From Rarobacter faecitabidus (GTDB taxonomy: Bacteria; Actinomycetota; Actinomycetes; Actinomycetales; Cellulomonadaceae), in NCBI RefSeq assembly GCF_006716265.1, contig NZ_VFOS01000001.1, positions 868,001 through 932,000 on the forward strand: a DNA stretch of 64,000 bases, read 5' to 3'. How positions within the stretch are numbered: position 1 is the first letter of the stretch; every line of letters starts with the position of its first letter. The position numbers and the translations under genes are program-made. Below, in pieces: positions 34,583 to 43,623 of this stretch. The notes below the pieces were generated by a model that did no database searches, had not been told where the DNA came from, and worked only from the letters and a program-made list of their open reading frames with translations.

Positions 34583-35635
34583 GTGACTGCCACCTATTCG
34601 TGGTCCGACCTGACTGCCGCCCTCATCCGCGGAGAGGATCTCTCTGCGGAGCAGACGAAGTGGGCGATGGACTCGGTGATGTCGGGACAGGCTACTCCGG
34701 TGCAATTGGGCGGCTTCCTGGTCGGGCTGCGGGCGAAGGGCGAGACGGTGGCGGAGATCGTCGGCCTCGCGGAAGGCATGTTGGCACACGCACTTCCCAT
34801 AGATGTCGAGACTGCCGCAGTGGACATCGTCGGCACGGGGGGCGACCGCGCGCACACTGTCAATATCTCGACGATGTCAGCAGTGGTGATCGCTGCCGCT
34901 GGACCGCTGGTGGTCAAGCACGGAAACCGGGCGGCCTCATCGTCCTCGGGGTCGGCGGACGTCCTCGAAGCGCTGGGTATCCGCCTGGACCTAACCGCCG
35001 AGCGCGTGGGGGAGATCGCCCGCGAGGTTGGCATCACTTTCTGCTTCGCCGCGACCTTCCATCCCGCCATGCGCTTTGCCGGCCAGACCCGGCGCGAACT
35101 CGGGGTTCCGACGGCTTTCAACTTCCTAGGTCCGCTCACGAATCCTGGACGTCCGCGGGCCATTGCGCTCGGCGTAGCCGACCTACGCATGGCGCCGCTC
35201 ATGGCAGGCGTACTCGCGGGCCGCGGCGTCTCGGCGCTGGTCTTCCGGTCCGGAGACGGCCTGGATGAACTGGCGGCGACGGGCGTCGCGGATATCTGGC
35301 ACGTACACGACGGCAGCGTCGATTACTTGACTGTCGATCCGGTTCGCGATCTTGACATGCTGCCGATTTCCCGCGACGACCTACGAGGCGGCGACGCCGC
35401 GCACAATGCGCAGGTCTTCCGGGATCTCGTCGCCGGCGAGCCGGGTCCGGTGCGCGACACGGTCCTGCTCAATGCCGCAGCGGGCCTCGTTGCTGACGGC
35501 TCGATGGCGGGCACGTCACCAGCGGATGGCACGGTCATCGATCGGCTACGGCGCGGGATCGACCACGCAGCAACGGCGATCGATTCCGGTGCTGCCGCCC
35601 GACTCCTGGACCGTTGGATTGCGGCCACCGTCTGA
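34583..35635 (+). CDS. trpD: Anthranilate phosphoribosyltransferase
   Basis: 350 residues. Second step of tryptophan synthesis from chorismate: transfers the phosphoribosyl group of PRPP to anthranilate. Blocks: DIVGTGGDRAHTVNIST (PRPP-binding), VVKHGNRAASSSSGSADVLEALG, FNFLGPLTNPGRP and GDGLDELAATG. The GTG start at 34583 has AAGGAG at 34571-34576. A start further upstream (34502) is unnecessary. It stands alone here, apart from other trp genes, as Rv2192c does in M. tuberculosis. Convergent with the nuclease gene, 30 nt apart. Confidence 0.95.
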   Translation: MTATYSWSDLTAALIRGEDLSAEQTKWAMDSVMSGQATPVQLGGFLVGLRAKGETVAEIVGLAEGMLAHALPIDVETAAVDIVGTGGDRAHTVNISTMSAVVIAAAGPLVVKHGNRAASSSSGSADVLEALGIRLDLTAERVGEIAREVGITFCFAATFHPAMRFAGQTRRELGVPTAFNFLGPLTNPGRPRAIALGVADLRMAPLMAGVLAGRGVSALVFRSGDGLDELAATGVADIWHVHDGSVDYLTVDPVRDLDMLPISRDDLRGGDAAHNAQVFRDLVAGEPGPVRDTVLLNAAAGLVADGSMAGTSPADGTVIDRLRRGIDHAATAIDSGAAARLLDRWIAATV

Positions 35636-35665
35636 GCGCTGCGCCGCTCAGCGGTGGTTGCGCAG

Positions 35666-37360
35666 TTAAGCGCTGATCGTCGCGCCGGAATCTGCGGGGA
35701 AGATGGCGTCCAGGGCCTGCCTCGCCTCATTGCCGAATGGCGGGACAGTGCCGGCGGTGAGCAGCCGAACGCCGGGGCTGCGCAGTTGTTCGGCCAGCAT
35801 GGCTACCTCTTCGGCTGATGCCAGGTCGGGTGGCCGTAGGTCCGCGGTCAGACGGATAGCCTCAAGGGCACGGTGGATCCCATCGCGGGGTACGCGTGCG
35901 GATCCGACGTGGCGACCCCGAACCGCCACATCGATCTCGACATCCTGGGAATCTCGCACAGGGGAGGCGATCTCTAGCGATTCCGCGGATCGCAGGTAGT
36001 CGTGCCATACGGAGTGATCGATGTGGCTCAGGACTTTCCGTAGTCGGTCCCGTGCCCACGCGGCACCCTCGTATCGCTGCGCGGCAGCGAGTTCCTGAAT
36101 GCGGGCGAGGTACCGGCGGACGAGTTCTCCAACGCTGCCGGCGAGCAGCGCTTGGACCGCCCGTACGTCCGGCGTCTCGGCAGGGGACGCGAGAATGCAC
36201 GGCGCGCTGCAGCGGCCGATCTCGTGCCTGGCGCAGGACTTCGCGCCCGGCTTCGGCGACAGGGGGAGTCGCGTGGTGCAGGTCCGGATGTCGAACGCCT
36301 CCTGGATGGCCTCGACGACCTCGCGGGCTCGCGCGGCGCTCGTGAACGGTCCTATAGCAGGCGCTGGCGGCGGCTTCCTCGTCACGATCAGGCGCGGATG
36401 GGCCTCCGCGCTCATCGTGACCCAGTGCTGGTGGAACTGCCTCGTGGACTTCCGGTTGTACGGCGGTTCGAGCTCGGCGATCAGCCGCAACTCGCGCACG
36501 CGGGCCTCCAGACCCGAGGCGCAGGGCACTTCGTCGACGCGGCCGGCTAGCCTGACCATCTCTGCGATCCGCCCGCGCCGCTCCCCAGCGGTGAAGTACT
36601 GCCGGACCCGCGCTCGGACATTCCCCGAACGGCCTACATACAGCGGAAGTCCCTCGGCCGAGCGGAAAATGTATACGCCGGCTCCCGTCGTGAGGTCGTC
36701 AGCCAGCGTGCGACGGCGGCGGACTTGGTCCGGGACTCGCGCGCAGGCGGTGGCGAGATCGCCTCGATGAGTGACGCCGCGGGAGGCATGGCGTTCCAGC
36801 AGAGCGTGGAGGACATCCACGGTCGCGCGGGCGTCCGCCAGTGCCCGGTGTTCCGGCGTCACTGTTGCGCGGAAGTGGCGAGCTAGGGTTTCCAATTTGT
36901 GGTTGGGAACCTCGTCCTTCGGCACCACAGCCCTGGCGAGCGGGACCGTGTCGACGACCTCGAAGCCTGGCCACACGTATCCGAGCCGATCGCATGACCG
37001 CTTGAGGAATCCGATGTCGAACGGCGCGTTGTGCGCGACGAGCACGCCGCCGCGGGCGAATTCGAGGAATGAGGCGAGCGCTTGCCCGAGCGACGGCTGA
37101 TCGCGCAGCATCTCGCTCGTGATGCCGGTCAACGCGGCGATGAACGGCGGCACGTCTACGCCGGCGTTGACCAGGGTTTGGAACTCGCCCAGGACCACCC
37201 CGCCGCGAACCTTGACGGCGCCGATCTCGGTGATTGCCGCAGTGCGCGGCGAACCGCCCGTCGTCTCGAGGTCAACGACGACGAACGTCGTCTCGAACAG
37301 GGATTCCCCGAGATCCTCGAATGAATCCTGTATGGCAGTCACGGTCGGCACAACGGGCAT
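35666..37360 (-). CDS. DEDD 3'-5' exonuclease fused to a GIY-YIG (UvrC/Cho-like) domain
   Basis: 564 residues. N-terminal DnaQ-type exonuclease: VVDLETTGG (Asp30, Glu32), VAHNAPFDIGFL and H/D in EHRALADARATVDVL. The middle has a GIY-YIG nuclease domain: GVYIFRSAEGLPLYVGRSGNVRARVRQYF, followed by UvrC-like LELIAELEPPYNRK-type sequence. Cysteines with FDIRTCTTRL, AKSCARHEIGRCSAPC follow. This domain order is known from M. tuberculosis Rv2191 and other actinobacteria; a role in DNA repair is assumed. TAGGGT lies at -12 to -7 of the ATG, so the mRNA is probably leaderless. Confidence 0.9.
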   Translation of the reverse strand: MPVVPTVTAIQDSFEDLGESLFETTFVVVDLETTGGSPRTAAITEIGAVKVRGGVVLGEFQTLVNAGVDVPPFIAALTGITSEMLRDQPSLGQALASFLEFARGGVLVAHNAPFDIGFLKRSCDRLGYVWPGFEVVDTVPLARAVVPKDEVPNHKLETLARHFRATVTPEHRALADARATVDVLHALLERHASRGVTHRGDLATACARVPDQVRRRRTLADDLTTGAGVYIFRSAEGLPLYVGRSGNVRARVRQYFTAGERRGRIAEMVRLAGRVDEVPCASGLEARVRELRLIAELEPPYNRKSTRQFHQHWVTMSAEAHPRLIVTRKPPPAPAIGPFTSAARAREVVEAIQEAFDIRTCTTRLPLSPKPGAKSCARHEIGRCSAPCILASPAETPDVRAVQALLAGSVGELVRRYLARIQELAAAQRYEGAAWARDRLRKVLSHIDHSVWHDYLRSAESLEIASPVRDSQDVEIDVAVRGRHVGSARVPRDGIHRALEAIRLTADLRPPDLASAEEVAMLAEQLRSPGVRLLTAGTVPPFGNEARQALDAIFPADSGATISA

Positions 37361-37412
37361 GGGCCCACCCTAGGCCGGACCGCGGACACCAAGGGGCCGG
37401 CCACGCCGCGGA

Positions 37413-39221
37413 TCACTCGTAGATGGCCGCCACGTCGCGGGCGAAGTCTTGGAGGACGAGGCTGCGCTTCACCTTGAGCGAGGGCGTGAGGTAACCATTG
37501 GCCACCGTGAAGTCGCCATCTAGAATGCGGTACTTGCGGATCGATTCTGCCCGCGACACGGCACGGTTGGTGCGAGCCACGGCCTGATCGAGGGACGCGA
37601 TCACGTCCGCGTCGCTCTTTGCCTCGGCCACGCTCATCTCCGACTTGCCGTGCGCCTTCAGCCAGCCCGGAAGCGCATCGGCGTCGAGGGTGATCAAGGC
37701 ACCCACGAACGGCTTTGCGTCACCGACGACGACGCACTGGCTCACGAGGGGGTGACCCCGCAGGCGATCCTCGAGGATCGCGGGCGCGACATTCTTGCCC
37801 CCGGCGGTGACGATCAGTTCTTTCTTCCGACCGGTGATCTTGATGTAACCGTCCGAATCGAGGGAACCGAGATCCCCTGAGTGGAACCACCCGTCTCGGA
37901 TGACCTCCTCAGTCGCCGCAGGGTTGTTGTGATAGCGCTGGAATACGTTGGGCCCGCGCAACAGGACCTCGCCGTCGGCGGCGATCCGCACCGAACAGCC
38001 GGGGAACGGCCTGCCGACCGTGGCGATCTTGATATTTCCTGGCAGGTTCACGGCGATCGGCGCAGTCGTCTCCGTCAACCCGTAGCCCTCCAGGACTAGT
38101 AATCCCGCCCCACGATAGAAGTGCCCCAGTCGTTCGCCGAGTGCCGCTCCGCCGGAGATTGCGTACTTCGCCTGGCCTCCCAGTAGCGTGCGGATCTTCT
38201 TGAGTACCAGCCGATCCGCCAGCGCGTGCTGGATCCGCAGGCCGAGTGCGGGCCCGCTCGGGGTGTCCAATGCCCGTGAATAGGCGATAGAGGCCTTGGC
38301 GGCCCAGCGGAAGATCTTCTGCTTCCCCTCGATGGCGGCCTTCTGATCGGCTCCGTTGTAGACCTTCTCAAATACTCGTGGCACTGCGAGCAGCCACGTG
38401 GGTCGGAAGTGGGCGAGATCCGGTATCAGTGTGGCGATGTCGCTCACGTAGCCCACGACCGAACCGCTCGCTATGCCGAGGACGGAGATGAACCGAGCGA
38501 ATACATGGGCCAGTGGAAGGAACAGCAGCACCCGGGCGCCGGGAGCGGCCACGATCTCGGGGAACTCAGCGGCCGAATTACGCGCCAGCGATACGAAGTT
38601 CCCGTGGGTGAGCTCGACGCCCTTGGGACGGCCAGTGGTGCCCGAGGTGTAGATGATCGTCGCTACATCCGCAGCCGTGGCAGCCGCGCGGCGCTGCTCG
38701 AGCTCGTCGTCCGTGATACTCGAGCCGGTGAGCTTGAGGGACTCCACTGCGCCCTCGGAGATCACGTGGACGGCACCTGGCGGCGGAGCGGTGCCTAGCC
38801 GCCGCGCCTCGTCGACCACGCTTACGAAGTCGGCATTCTCAACGAAGAGCAGGCTAAGGCCCGAATCGCGAGCGATCCATTCGACCTGCTCGCCGCTGGA
38901 TGTCTCGTATAGGGGAACGGGTATGGCGCCAGCGGTCCAGGCCCCCCAATCGAGCAACTCCCACGACACCGACGTGTGCGCCATAATGCCGATGCGGTCG
39001 CCGGGCTTGACGCCCCGGGCTATGAAGCCCTTGGCGACGGCGATGACCTCGGCCTCGAACTCAGCCGCGGTCAGCGTCTTCCACGAGCCCGTTGCGGACT
39101 TGAACTCGACCAGTGGCTGGTTGGCCGCCGAGGCGACACGATCGCGCAGGAGATCGTTGATGTTCGAGATCGGATCTACCTCGACGAGTAGCGGCGTGTG
39201 GTACTCCGTCAGTGAGGCCAC
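37413..39221 (-). CDS. Long-chain fatty acyl-CoA synthetase (FadD15-like)
   Basis: 602 residues, ANL superfamily. AMP-binding motif YTSGTTGRPKGVELTH near 192-207, VLEGYGLTETTAP, GDLGSLDSDGYIKITGRKKELIVTAGGKN hinge and C-terminal catalytic Lys region near SLKVKRSLVLQDF. It activates long-chain fatty acids to acyl-CoA. AAAGGAG lies 5-6 nt before the GTG start. Corresponds by position to M. tuberculosis Rv2187 (fadD15). Confidence 0.93.
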   Translation of the reverse strand: MASLTEYHTPLLVEVDPISNINDLLRDRVASAANQPLVEFKSATGSWKTLTAAEFEAEVIAVAKGFIARGVKPGDRIGIMAHTSVSWELLDWGAWTAGAIPVPLYETSSGEQVEWIARDSGLSLLFVENADFVSVVDEARRLGTAPPPGAVHVISEGAVESLKLTGSSITDDELEQRRAAATAADVATIIYTSGTTGRPKGVELTHGNFVSLARNSAAEFPEIVAAPGARVLLFLPLAHVFARFISVLGIASGSVVGYVSDIATLIPDLAHFRPTWLLAVPRVFEKVYNGADQKAAIEGKQKIFRWAAKASIAYSRALDTPSGPALGLRIQHALADRLVLKKIRTLLGGQAKYAISGGAALGERLGHFYRGAGLLVLEGYGLTETTAPIAVNLPGNIKIATVGRPFPGCSVRIAADGEVLLRGPNVFQRYHNNPAATEEVIRDGWFHSGDLGSLDSDGYIKITGRKKELIVTAGGKNVAPAILEDRLRGHPLVSQCVVVGDAKPFVGALITLDADALPGWLKAHGKSEMSVAEAKSDADVIASLDQAVARTNRAVSRAESIRKYRILDGDFTVANGYLTPSLKVKRSLVLQDFARDVAAIYE

Positions 39222-39316
39222 GGTTGCTCCTTTGCTGGCTCGGGACGCGGGTCTTTGCGGGCCGATGGCATTAGGGACAAGGGTACGGGATTCGCGTCAG
39301 CGCCCCGGCGCGGGGC

Positions 39317-39868
39317 TCACACGCGCGCGCCGGTGTCCCACTCGTCATCCCTGTTTCGCGGCAACCGCCACAACAGAATGGCGGCGCCCACCAGGATCAT
39401 GACCGAGCCGATCGTCAGTACGATGCCCGGAATCACCCGGAGCAGGACGATGCACACGAGCACGGTGACGATACCGGTGAGAAGCACCGCCCAGCCCAGG
39501 ACGCGGGAGGGATCGCCGTCGAGCCGCACCTCGGGATCGGGTGCGATGAACTCGTCCTCACCGGGATCATCGGGTCCGGGCTCCCAATCCCGGGGGCCGA
39601 GTGGGCCTCCGGTTGCGGGCCCGGGCATGGGCTGCAGGTTGCGGAAACCCGGGATGTCATCCAGTTCCGCGGCAAGCTTGGCGAATTCGGCGTCGATGTC
39701 GAACGCCGAGTCCTCGCCGGCAGATATCGCCGGTTCCTGCGGATCCGTGGCATTGGGATTGACACCGCCTGAAGCGCTAGTCTGTTCAGGTTGCGCTGGA
39801 AGATCGTCGCCCTCGCTACGCGGGTCATCGTCCGGCGGTTCCGGCGGGGTGAGATGGCTTGATGACAT
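39317..39868 (-). CDS. Membrane protein with long acidic Pro-rich N-terminus
   Basis: 183 residues. The first 120 are acidic, Pro/Gly-rich and probably disordered (PPEPPDDDPRSEGDDLPAQ); then two helices (about 125-147 and 151-170) and a basic end LWRLPRNRDD. This resembles small membrane proteins found beside plsC-like genes in actinobacteria; no function is known to me. TACAGT lies at -12 to -7 of the ATG, so leaderless translation is likely; a GGAGG one base from the ATG is too close to act as its ribosome site. Divergent from plsC. Confidence 0.7.
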   Translation of the reverse strand: MSSSHLTPPEPPDDDPRSEGDDLPAQPEQTSASGGVNPNATDPQEPAISAGEDSAFDIDAEFAKLAAELDDIPGFRNLQPMPGPATGGPLGPRDWEPGPDDPGEDEFIAPDPEVRLDGDPSRVLGWAVLLTGIVTVLVCIVLLRVIPGIVLTIGSVMILVGAAILLWRLPRNRDDEWDTGARV

Positions 39869-39926
39869 GCCTCCACTGTAGGGTTACCTGCGGCGGTGCA
39901 CACGCAACCGACCACGAGGAGGCTCG

Positions 39927-40703
39927 TTGTTCTATTGGCTCATGAAGCGGATTCTGGCCGGTCCGCTGCTGCGCTTGGCGTTTCGTCCCTGGGTGATCGG
40001 AGCCGAGAACGTCCCCGAATCCGGGCCGGTCATCATGGCTTCGAATCACCTTTCCGTGCTCGATTCGTTCATTCTTCCGCTCGTCCTCAAGCGCAAGATC
40101 GTGTTCATCGGAAAAGCCGAGTACTTCTCGGGTCGCGGCGTCGGCGGGCGGATCACGGCGGGCTTCATGAAGGGCGTCGGCACGATTCCGGTTGACCGCA
40201 CCGGCGGCCGGGCGTCCGAGGCGGCTCTGCACACAGGCTTGCGCTACCTCCAGTCCGGCGGGATTTTCGGGATCTATCCCGAGGGAACGCGCAGCCCAGA
40301 TGGCCGCCTGTACCGCGGGAAGACAGGCGTAGCGCGCCTCGCGATCGAGTCGGGTGCCACTGTGGTGCCCGTTGCCATGATCGGGACGAACAAGGCTCAG
40401 CCCATCGGCAAGCGACTGCCGCGACCAACGCGAATCGGCATCGCTTTCGGCGAGCCGCTCAACTTCACGGAATACCGCGGCGCACACGAGGACCGATTCG
40501 TCCTGCGCAAGGTGACCGATGAGATCATGCACGGCATCATGCTCGCTTCCGGACAGGAGTACGTCGACTCGTACGCGGCAACCGTGAAGGCCCGATTGGC
40601 GGCCGGTAAGCCCCTGGATCTGCCGGAGTCAGTCGATGAGCCATCGTCGCCCGGCGGATTGCCGGTTCCTGCGGGTCTTTCGGTCCCAGTCCGGCCCAAG
40701 TAG
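39927..40703 (+). CDS. plsC: 1-acyl-sn-glycerol-3-phosphate acyltransferase (PlsC family)
   Basis: 258 residues. Acylates lysophosphatidic acid at the inner membrane. Motifs: ASNHLSVLDSF (H-x4-D catalytic), GVGTIPVDRTGG, GIYPEGTRSPDGRLYRGKTGVARLA (EGTR substrate site) and VVPVAMIGT. TTG start at 39927 with GAGGAGG at 39916-39922. In M. tuberculosis the acyltransferase Rv2182c holds the same place. The last 30 residues are Pro-rich and variable. Confidence 0.9.
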   Translation: MFYWLMKRILAGPLLRLAFRPWVIGAENVPESGPVIMASNHLSVLDSFILPLVLKRKIVFIGKAEYFSGRGVGGRITAGFMKGVGTIPVDRTGGRASEAALHTGLRYLQSGGIFGIYPEGTRSPDGRLYRGKTGVARLAIESGATVVPVAMIGTNKAQPIGKRLPRPTRIGIAFGEPLNFTEYRGAHEDRFVLRKVTDEIMHGIMLASGQEYVDSYAATVKARLAAGKPLDLPESVDEPSSPGGLPVPAGLSVPVRPK

Positions 40704-40821
40704 GAGCGCCGTAGACTTAGCAAGGCCCGCATGCCGGGCGGCGAGAGCCGATCACCCTGCCTGGCATGCCAGCATCACCGTTCCAACAACTGTCACATTC
40801 TCACGAGAGGTACCTGTTCTC

Positions 40822-42051
40822 ATGACCGTTCGTCGCGTCGCTCTGCTCACCGCGGGTGGATTCGCTCCCTGTCTGTCGTCCGCGGTCGGCGGCCTCATCG
40901 AGCGCTACACCGAAATCGACCCCACGATCGAGATCATCGCGTACCAGCACGGCTATCACGGACTGCTGCTCGGCAACAAGATCATCGTGGACGAGACCGC
41001 CCGCAAGGCGGCCGGTGAACTCCACAAGTTCGGCGGATCGCCGATCGGAAACTCCCGCGTCAAGCTCACGAACGCTGCTGACTGCGTCAAGCGCGGGCTG
41101 GTCAAGGAGGGCGAGAACCCCCTCACCGTCGCTGCGGACCAGTTGAAGGCCGACGGAGTCGATGTACTGCACACCATCGGTGGCGACGACACGAACACGA
41201 CGGCGGCCGACCTGGCGGCCTACCTGCACGAGAACGACTACGAGCTCACCGTCGTGGGGCTGCCCAAGACCATCGACAACGATGTCGTGCCCATCCGGCA
41301 GTCGCTCGGTGCCTGGACGGCCGCGGAAGAGGCGGCGCACTTCGCCAAGAACATCATCGGCGAGCACCGTAGCGGTCCGCGCATGCTCATCGTGCACGAG
41401 GTCATGGGTCGCCACTGCGGCTGGCTGACCGCCGCTGCGGCAGCCAAGTATCGCGAGTGGGTGACCACGCAGAAGTGGGTTCCCTCACTCGGGCTGTCCC
41501 AGGAGCGCTGGGACGTGCACGCCGTCTTCGTTCCCGAACTAAGCGTGGACATCGACGCCGAGGCGGCGCGCCTGAAGACGGTCATGGACGAGGTTGGAAA
41601 CGTCAACATCTTCCTGTCGGAGGGCGCGGGCGTCTCGGAGATCGTCGCGCAACTCGAGGCGGCCGGCGAGGAGGTCCAGCGCGATCCCTTCGGTCACGTC
41701 AAGCTCGACACCGTTAACCCCGGACAGTGGTTCGCGAAGCAGTTCGCCGAGAAGCTGGGCGCCGAAAAGGTCATGGTTCAAAAGTCGGGCTACTACTCCC
41801 GAGCCGCGGCCGCGAACCCCGAGGACCTGCGCCTCATCAAGTCGATGACCGACCTTGCGGTCGAGGCAGCACTTGCGGGTACGCCCGGCGTGATCGGTCA
41901 CGACGAGGAGAACGGCGATCGCCTGCGCGCCATCGAGTTCCCGCGCATCGCCGGCGGCAAGCCGTTCGACGTCAAGCAGGAGTGGTTCGGCGAGCTGCTC
42001 GGAGCCATCGGCCAGCCGTTCGATCCCGACGCGGCCGTCGCGGCTCACTGA
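40822..42051 (+). CDS. pfkA: 6-phosphofructokinase, pyrophosphate-dependent type
   Basis: 409 residues. Interconverts fructose 6-phosphate and fructose 1,6-bisphosphate. Two residues point to pyrophosphate as phosphoryl donor: GGDDT with D123 (ATP enzymes have GGDGS) and PKTIDND with K149 (ATP enzymes have PGTIDND). The substrate site VMGRHCGW is normal. The reaction would be reversible and save ATP. Start at ATG 40822, preceded by GAGAGG about 11 nt away; TAGACT at 40712-40717 is a possible -10. aroG follows after 31 nt, so the two may be co-transcribed. Confidence 0.92.
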   Translation: MTVRRVALLTAGGFAPCLSSAVGGLIERYTEIDPTIEIIAYQHGYHGLLLGNKIIVDETARKAAGELHKFGGSPIGNSRVKLTNAADCVKRGLVKEGENPLTVAADQLKADGVDVLHTIGGDDTNTTAADLAAYLHENDYELTVVGLPKTIDNDVVPIRQSLGAWTAAEEAAHFAKNIIGEHRSGPRMLIVHEVMGRHCGWLTAAAAAKYREWVTTQKWVPSLGLSQERWDVHAVFVPELSVDIDAEAARLKTVMDEVGNVNIFLSEGAGVSEIVAQLEAAGEEVQRDPFGHVKLDTVNPGQWFAKQFAEKLGAEKVMVQKSGYYSRAAAANPEDLRLIKSMTDLAVEAALAGTPGVIGHDEENGDRLRAIEFPRIAGGKPFDVKQEWFGELLGAIGQPFDPDAAVAAH

Positions 42052-42082
42052 TCGCCAGGCTGGATGAGGGGCCGGCCCACAC

Positions 42083-43435
42083 GTGACTATCGAATCCAAT
42101 GTCAACCAGTCGAATGACCTCGACTCGTTCCGCTCGCTGACCGCACTGCAGCAACCGACTTGGCCGGACGCTGAGCGGCTCGATCGAGCGCGGTCGATCC
42201 TGTCGGAGAATGCGCCCATAGTCGTCCCTGCGGGGGCGGACCAGCTTCGGGACAATCTCGCGAGAGTGGCGCGCGGCGAGGCATTCCTCCTGCAGGGCGG
42301 AGACTGCGCCGAATCGTTCGCTGAAGCGGATTCCGCCCGCATCGGGAACAAGATCCGGACGATCCTGCAAATGGCGGTCGTGCTGACGCACGGCGCGTCG
42401 ATGCCTGTCGTCAAGATGGGGCGCATGGCTGGCCAGTTCGCCAAGCCGCGCAGCTCCGACACGGAGATCAGGGACGGCGTGGAACTCCCCGCCTACCGCG
42501 GTGACATGGTCAACGGCTTCGAATTCACGGCCGAGTCTCGGATTCCCGATCCCATGCGGATGGTTGAGGGTTACCGCATCTCCGCGGCAACCCTCAACCT
42601 CGCCCGGGCCTTCACGCAGGGTGGCTTCGCCGATCTGCGCCGCGTTCACGAATGGAACGCCGGATTCCTGAAGAATCCCGCCTATAAGCGCTACGAACGC
42701 ACTGCCAAGGAGATCGATCGAGCGATCAGGTTCATGGCCGCATGCGGTGTCGACTTCTCAGCGCTGCGTACCACGGATTTCTTCGTCGGTCACGAGGCGC
42801 TGTTGCTGGACTATGAGCGTTCCCTCACCCGGATCGACTCGCGCACCGGCAACGCGTACGACACGTCCGCGCATTTCCTCTGGATAGGGGAGCGCACCCG
42901 GCAACTCGACGGCGCCCATGTGGAATTCCTGTCCAAGGTCGCCAACCCCATCGGCATCAAGCTGGGGCCTACGACAACGCCGGATCAGATGATGGCTCTG
43001 GCGGAACGGATAGATCCCGACCGCGTGCCGGGACGACTCACCTTCATCACGCGCATGGGAGCCAGCAGGATCCGCGAGGTACTGCCGGTTCTGACGACAG
43101 CTGCCAAGCGCGAAGGACTGGTTGCGGCATGGGCAACCGACCCCATGCACGGCAATACCATTACCTCGGCCACGGGGTACAAGACACGCCGATTCTCCGA
43201 TGTGATGGATGAGGTCGTCGGATTCTTCGAGGTGCATCGCAGCGTGGGCACCATCCCTGGCGGCTTGCACATGGAACTGACCGGCGACGATGTCACCGAA
43301 GTGCTCGGCGGCTCGGAGGAGATCGACGACGAGGGCCTCGCCGCGCGCTACGAAACACTCGTCGATCCGCGCCTCAATCATCAGCAGTCACTGGAACTCG
43401 CATTCCTGGTCGCGGAGATGCTGGTGACCGGCTAG
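42083..43435 (+). CDS. aroG: 3-deoxy-D-arabino-heptulosonate 7-phosphate synthase, class II
   Basis: 450 residues, the plant/actinobacterial type II DAHP synthase, first step of the shikimate pathway. Conserved blocks: LLQGGDCAESFAE (metal Cys), VVKMGRMAGQFAKPRS, PAYRGDMVNGF, RVHEWNAGFL, WIGERTRQLDGAHVEFL, DPMHGNT and GGLHMELTGDDVTEVLGG. GTG start. Chorismate produced further down feeds TrpD and PabB encoded in this window. Same neighbour order (aroG, pknL) as M. tuberculosis Rv2178c-Rv2176. The 188-nt gap to the convergent pknL shows no gene and no clear terminator. Confidence 0.95.
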   Translation: MTIESNVNQSNDLDSFRSLTALQQPTWPDAERLDRARSILSENAPIVVPAGADQLRDNLARVARGEAFLLQGGDCAESFAEADSARIGNKIRTILQMAVVLTHGASMPVVKMGRMAGQFAKPRSSDTEIRDGVELPAYRGDMVNGFEFTAESRIPDPMRMVEGYRISAATLNLARAFTQGGFADLRRVHEWNAGFLKNPAYKRYERTAKEIDRAIRFMAACGVDFSALRTTDFFVGHEALLLDYERSLTRIDSRTGNAYDTSAHFLWIGERTRQLDGAHVEFLSKVANPIGIKLGPTTTPDQMMALAERIDPDRVPGRLTFITRMGASRIREVLPVLTTAAKREGLVAAWATDPMHGNTITSATGYKTRRFSDVMDEVVGFFEVHRSVGTIPGGLHMELTGDDVTEVLGGSEEIDDEGLAARYETLVDPRLNHQQSLELAFLVAEMLVTG

Positions 43436-43623
43436 CGTGTCCCGCCTCGCTCAAAGAGCGTTCGCCGGTCTGCGCAGCCCGTAGTGCCGCCCACAGCGCA
43501 GCCCGCAGTCCCGCAGTGCCGAGTTCTAGCTCTGCTCCGGGACGATGGGGCGTCGCGTGATGACCAGCATCGTCGTCTCCGCCCGCGAACGAGGCGGCGG
43601 CTCGCGGCGCAGGGACACCGCCG

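Noticed and set aside
43436-43623. Repetitive GCAGCCCG/GCAGTCCC-like stretch after aroG as a repeat element or small RNA
   Set aside because: The similarity is short and irregular, with no clear promoter, hairpin or ORF; treated as ordinary intergenic DNA.
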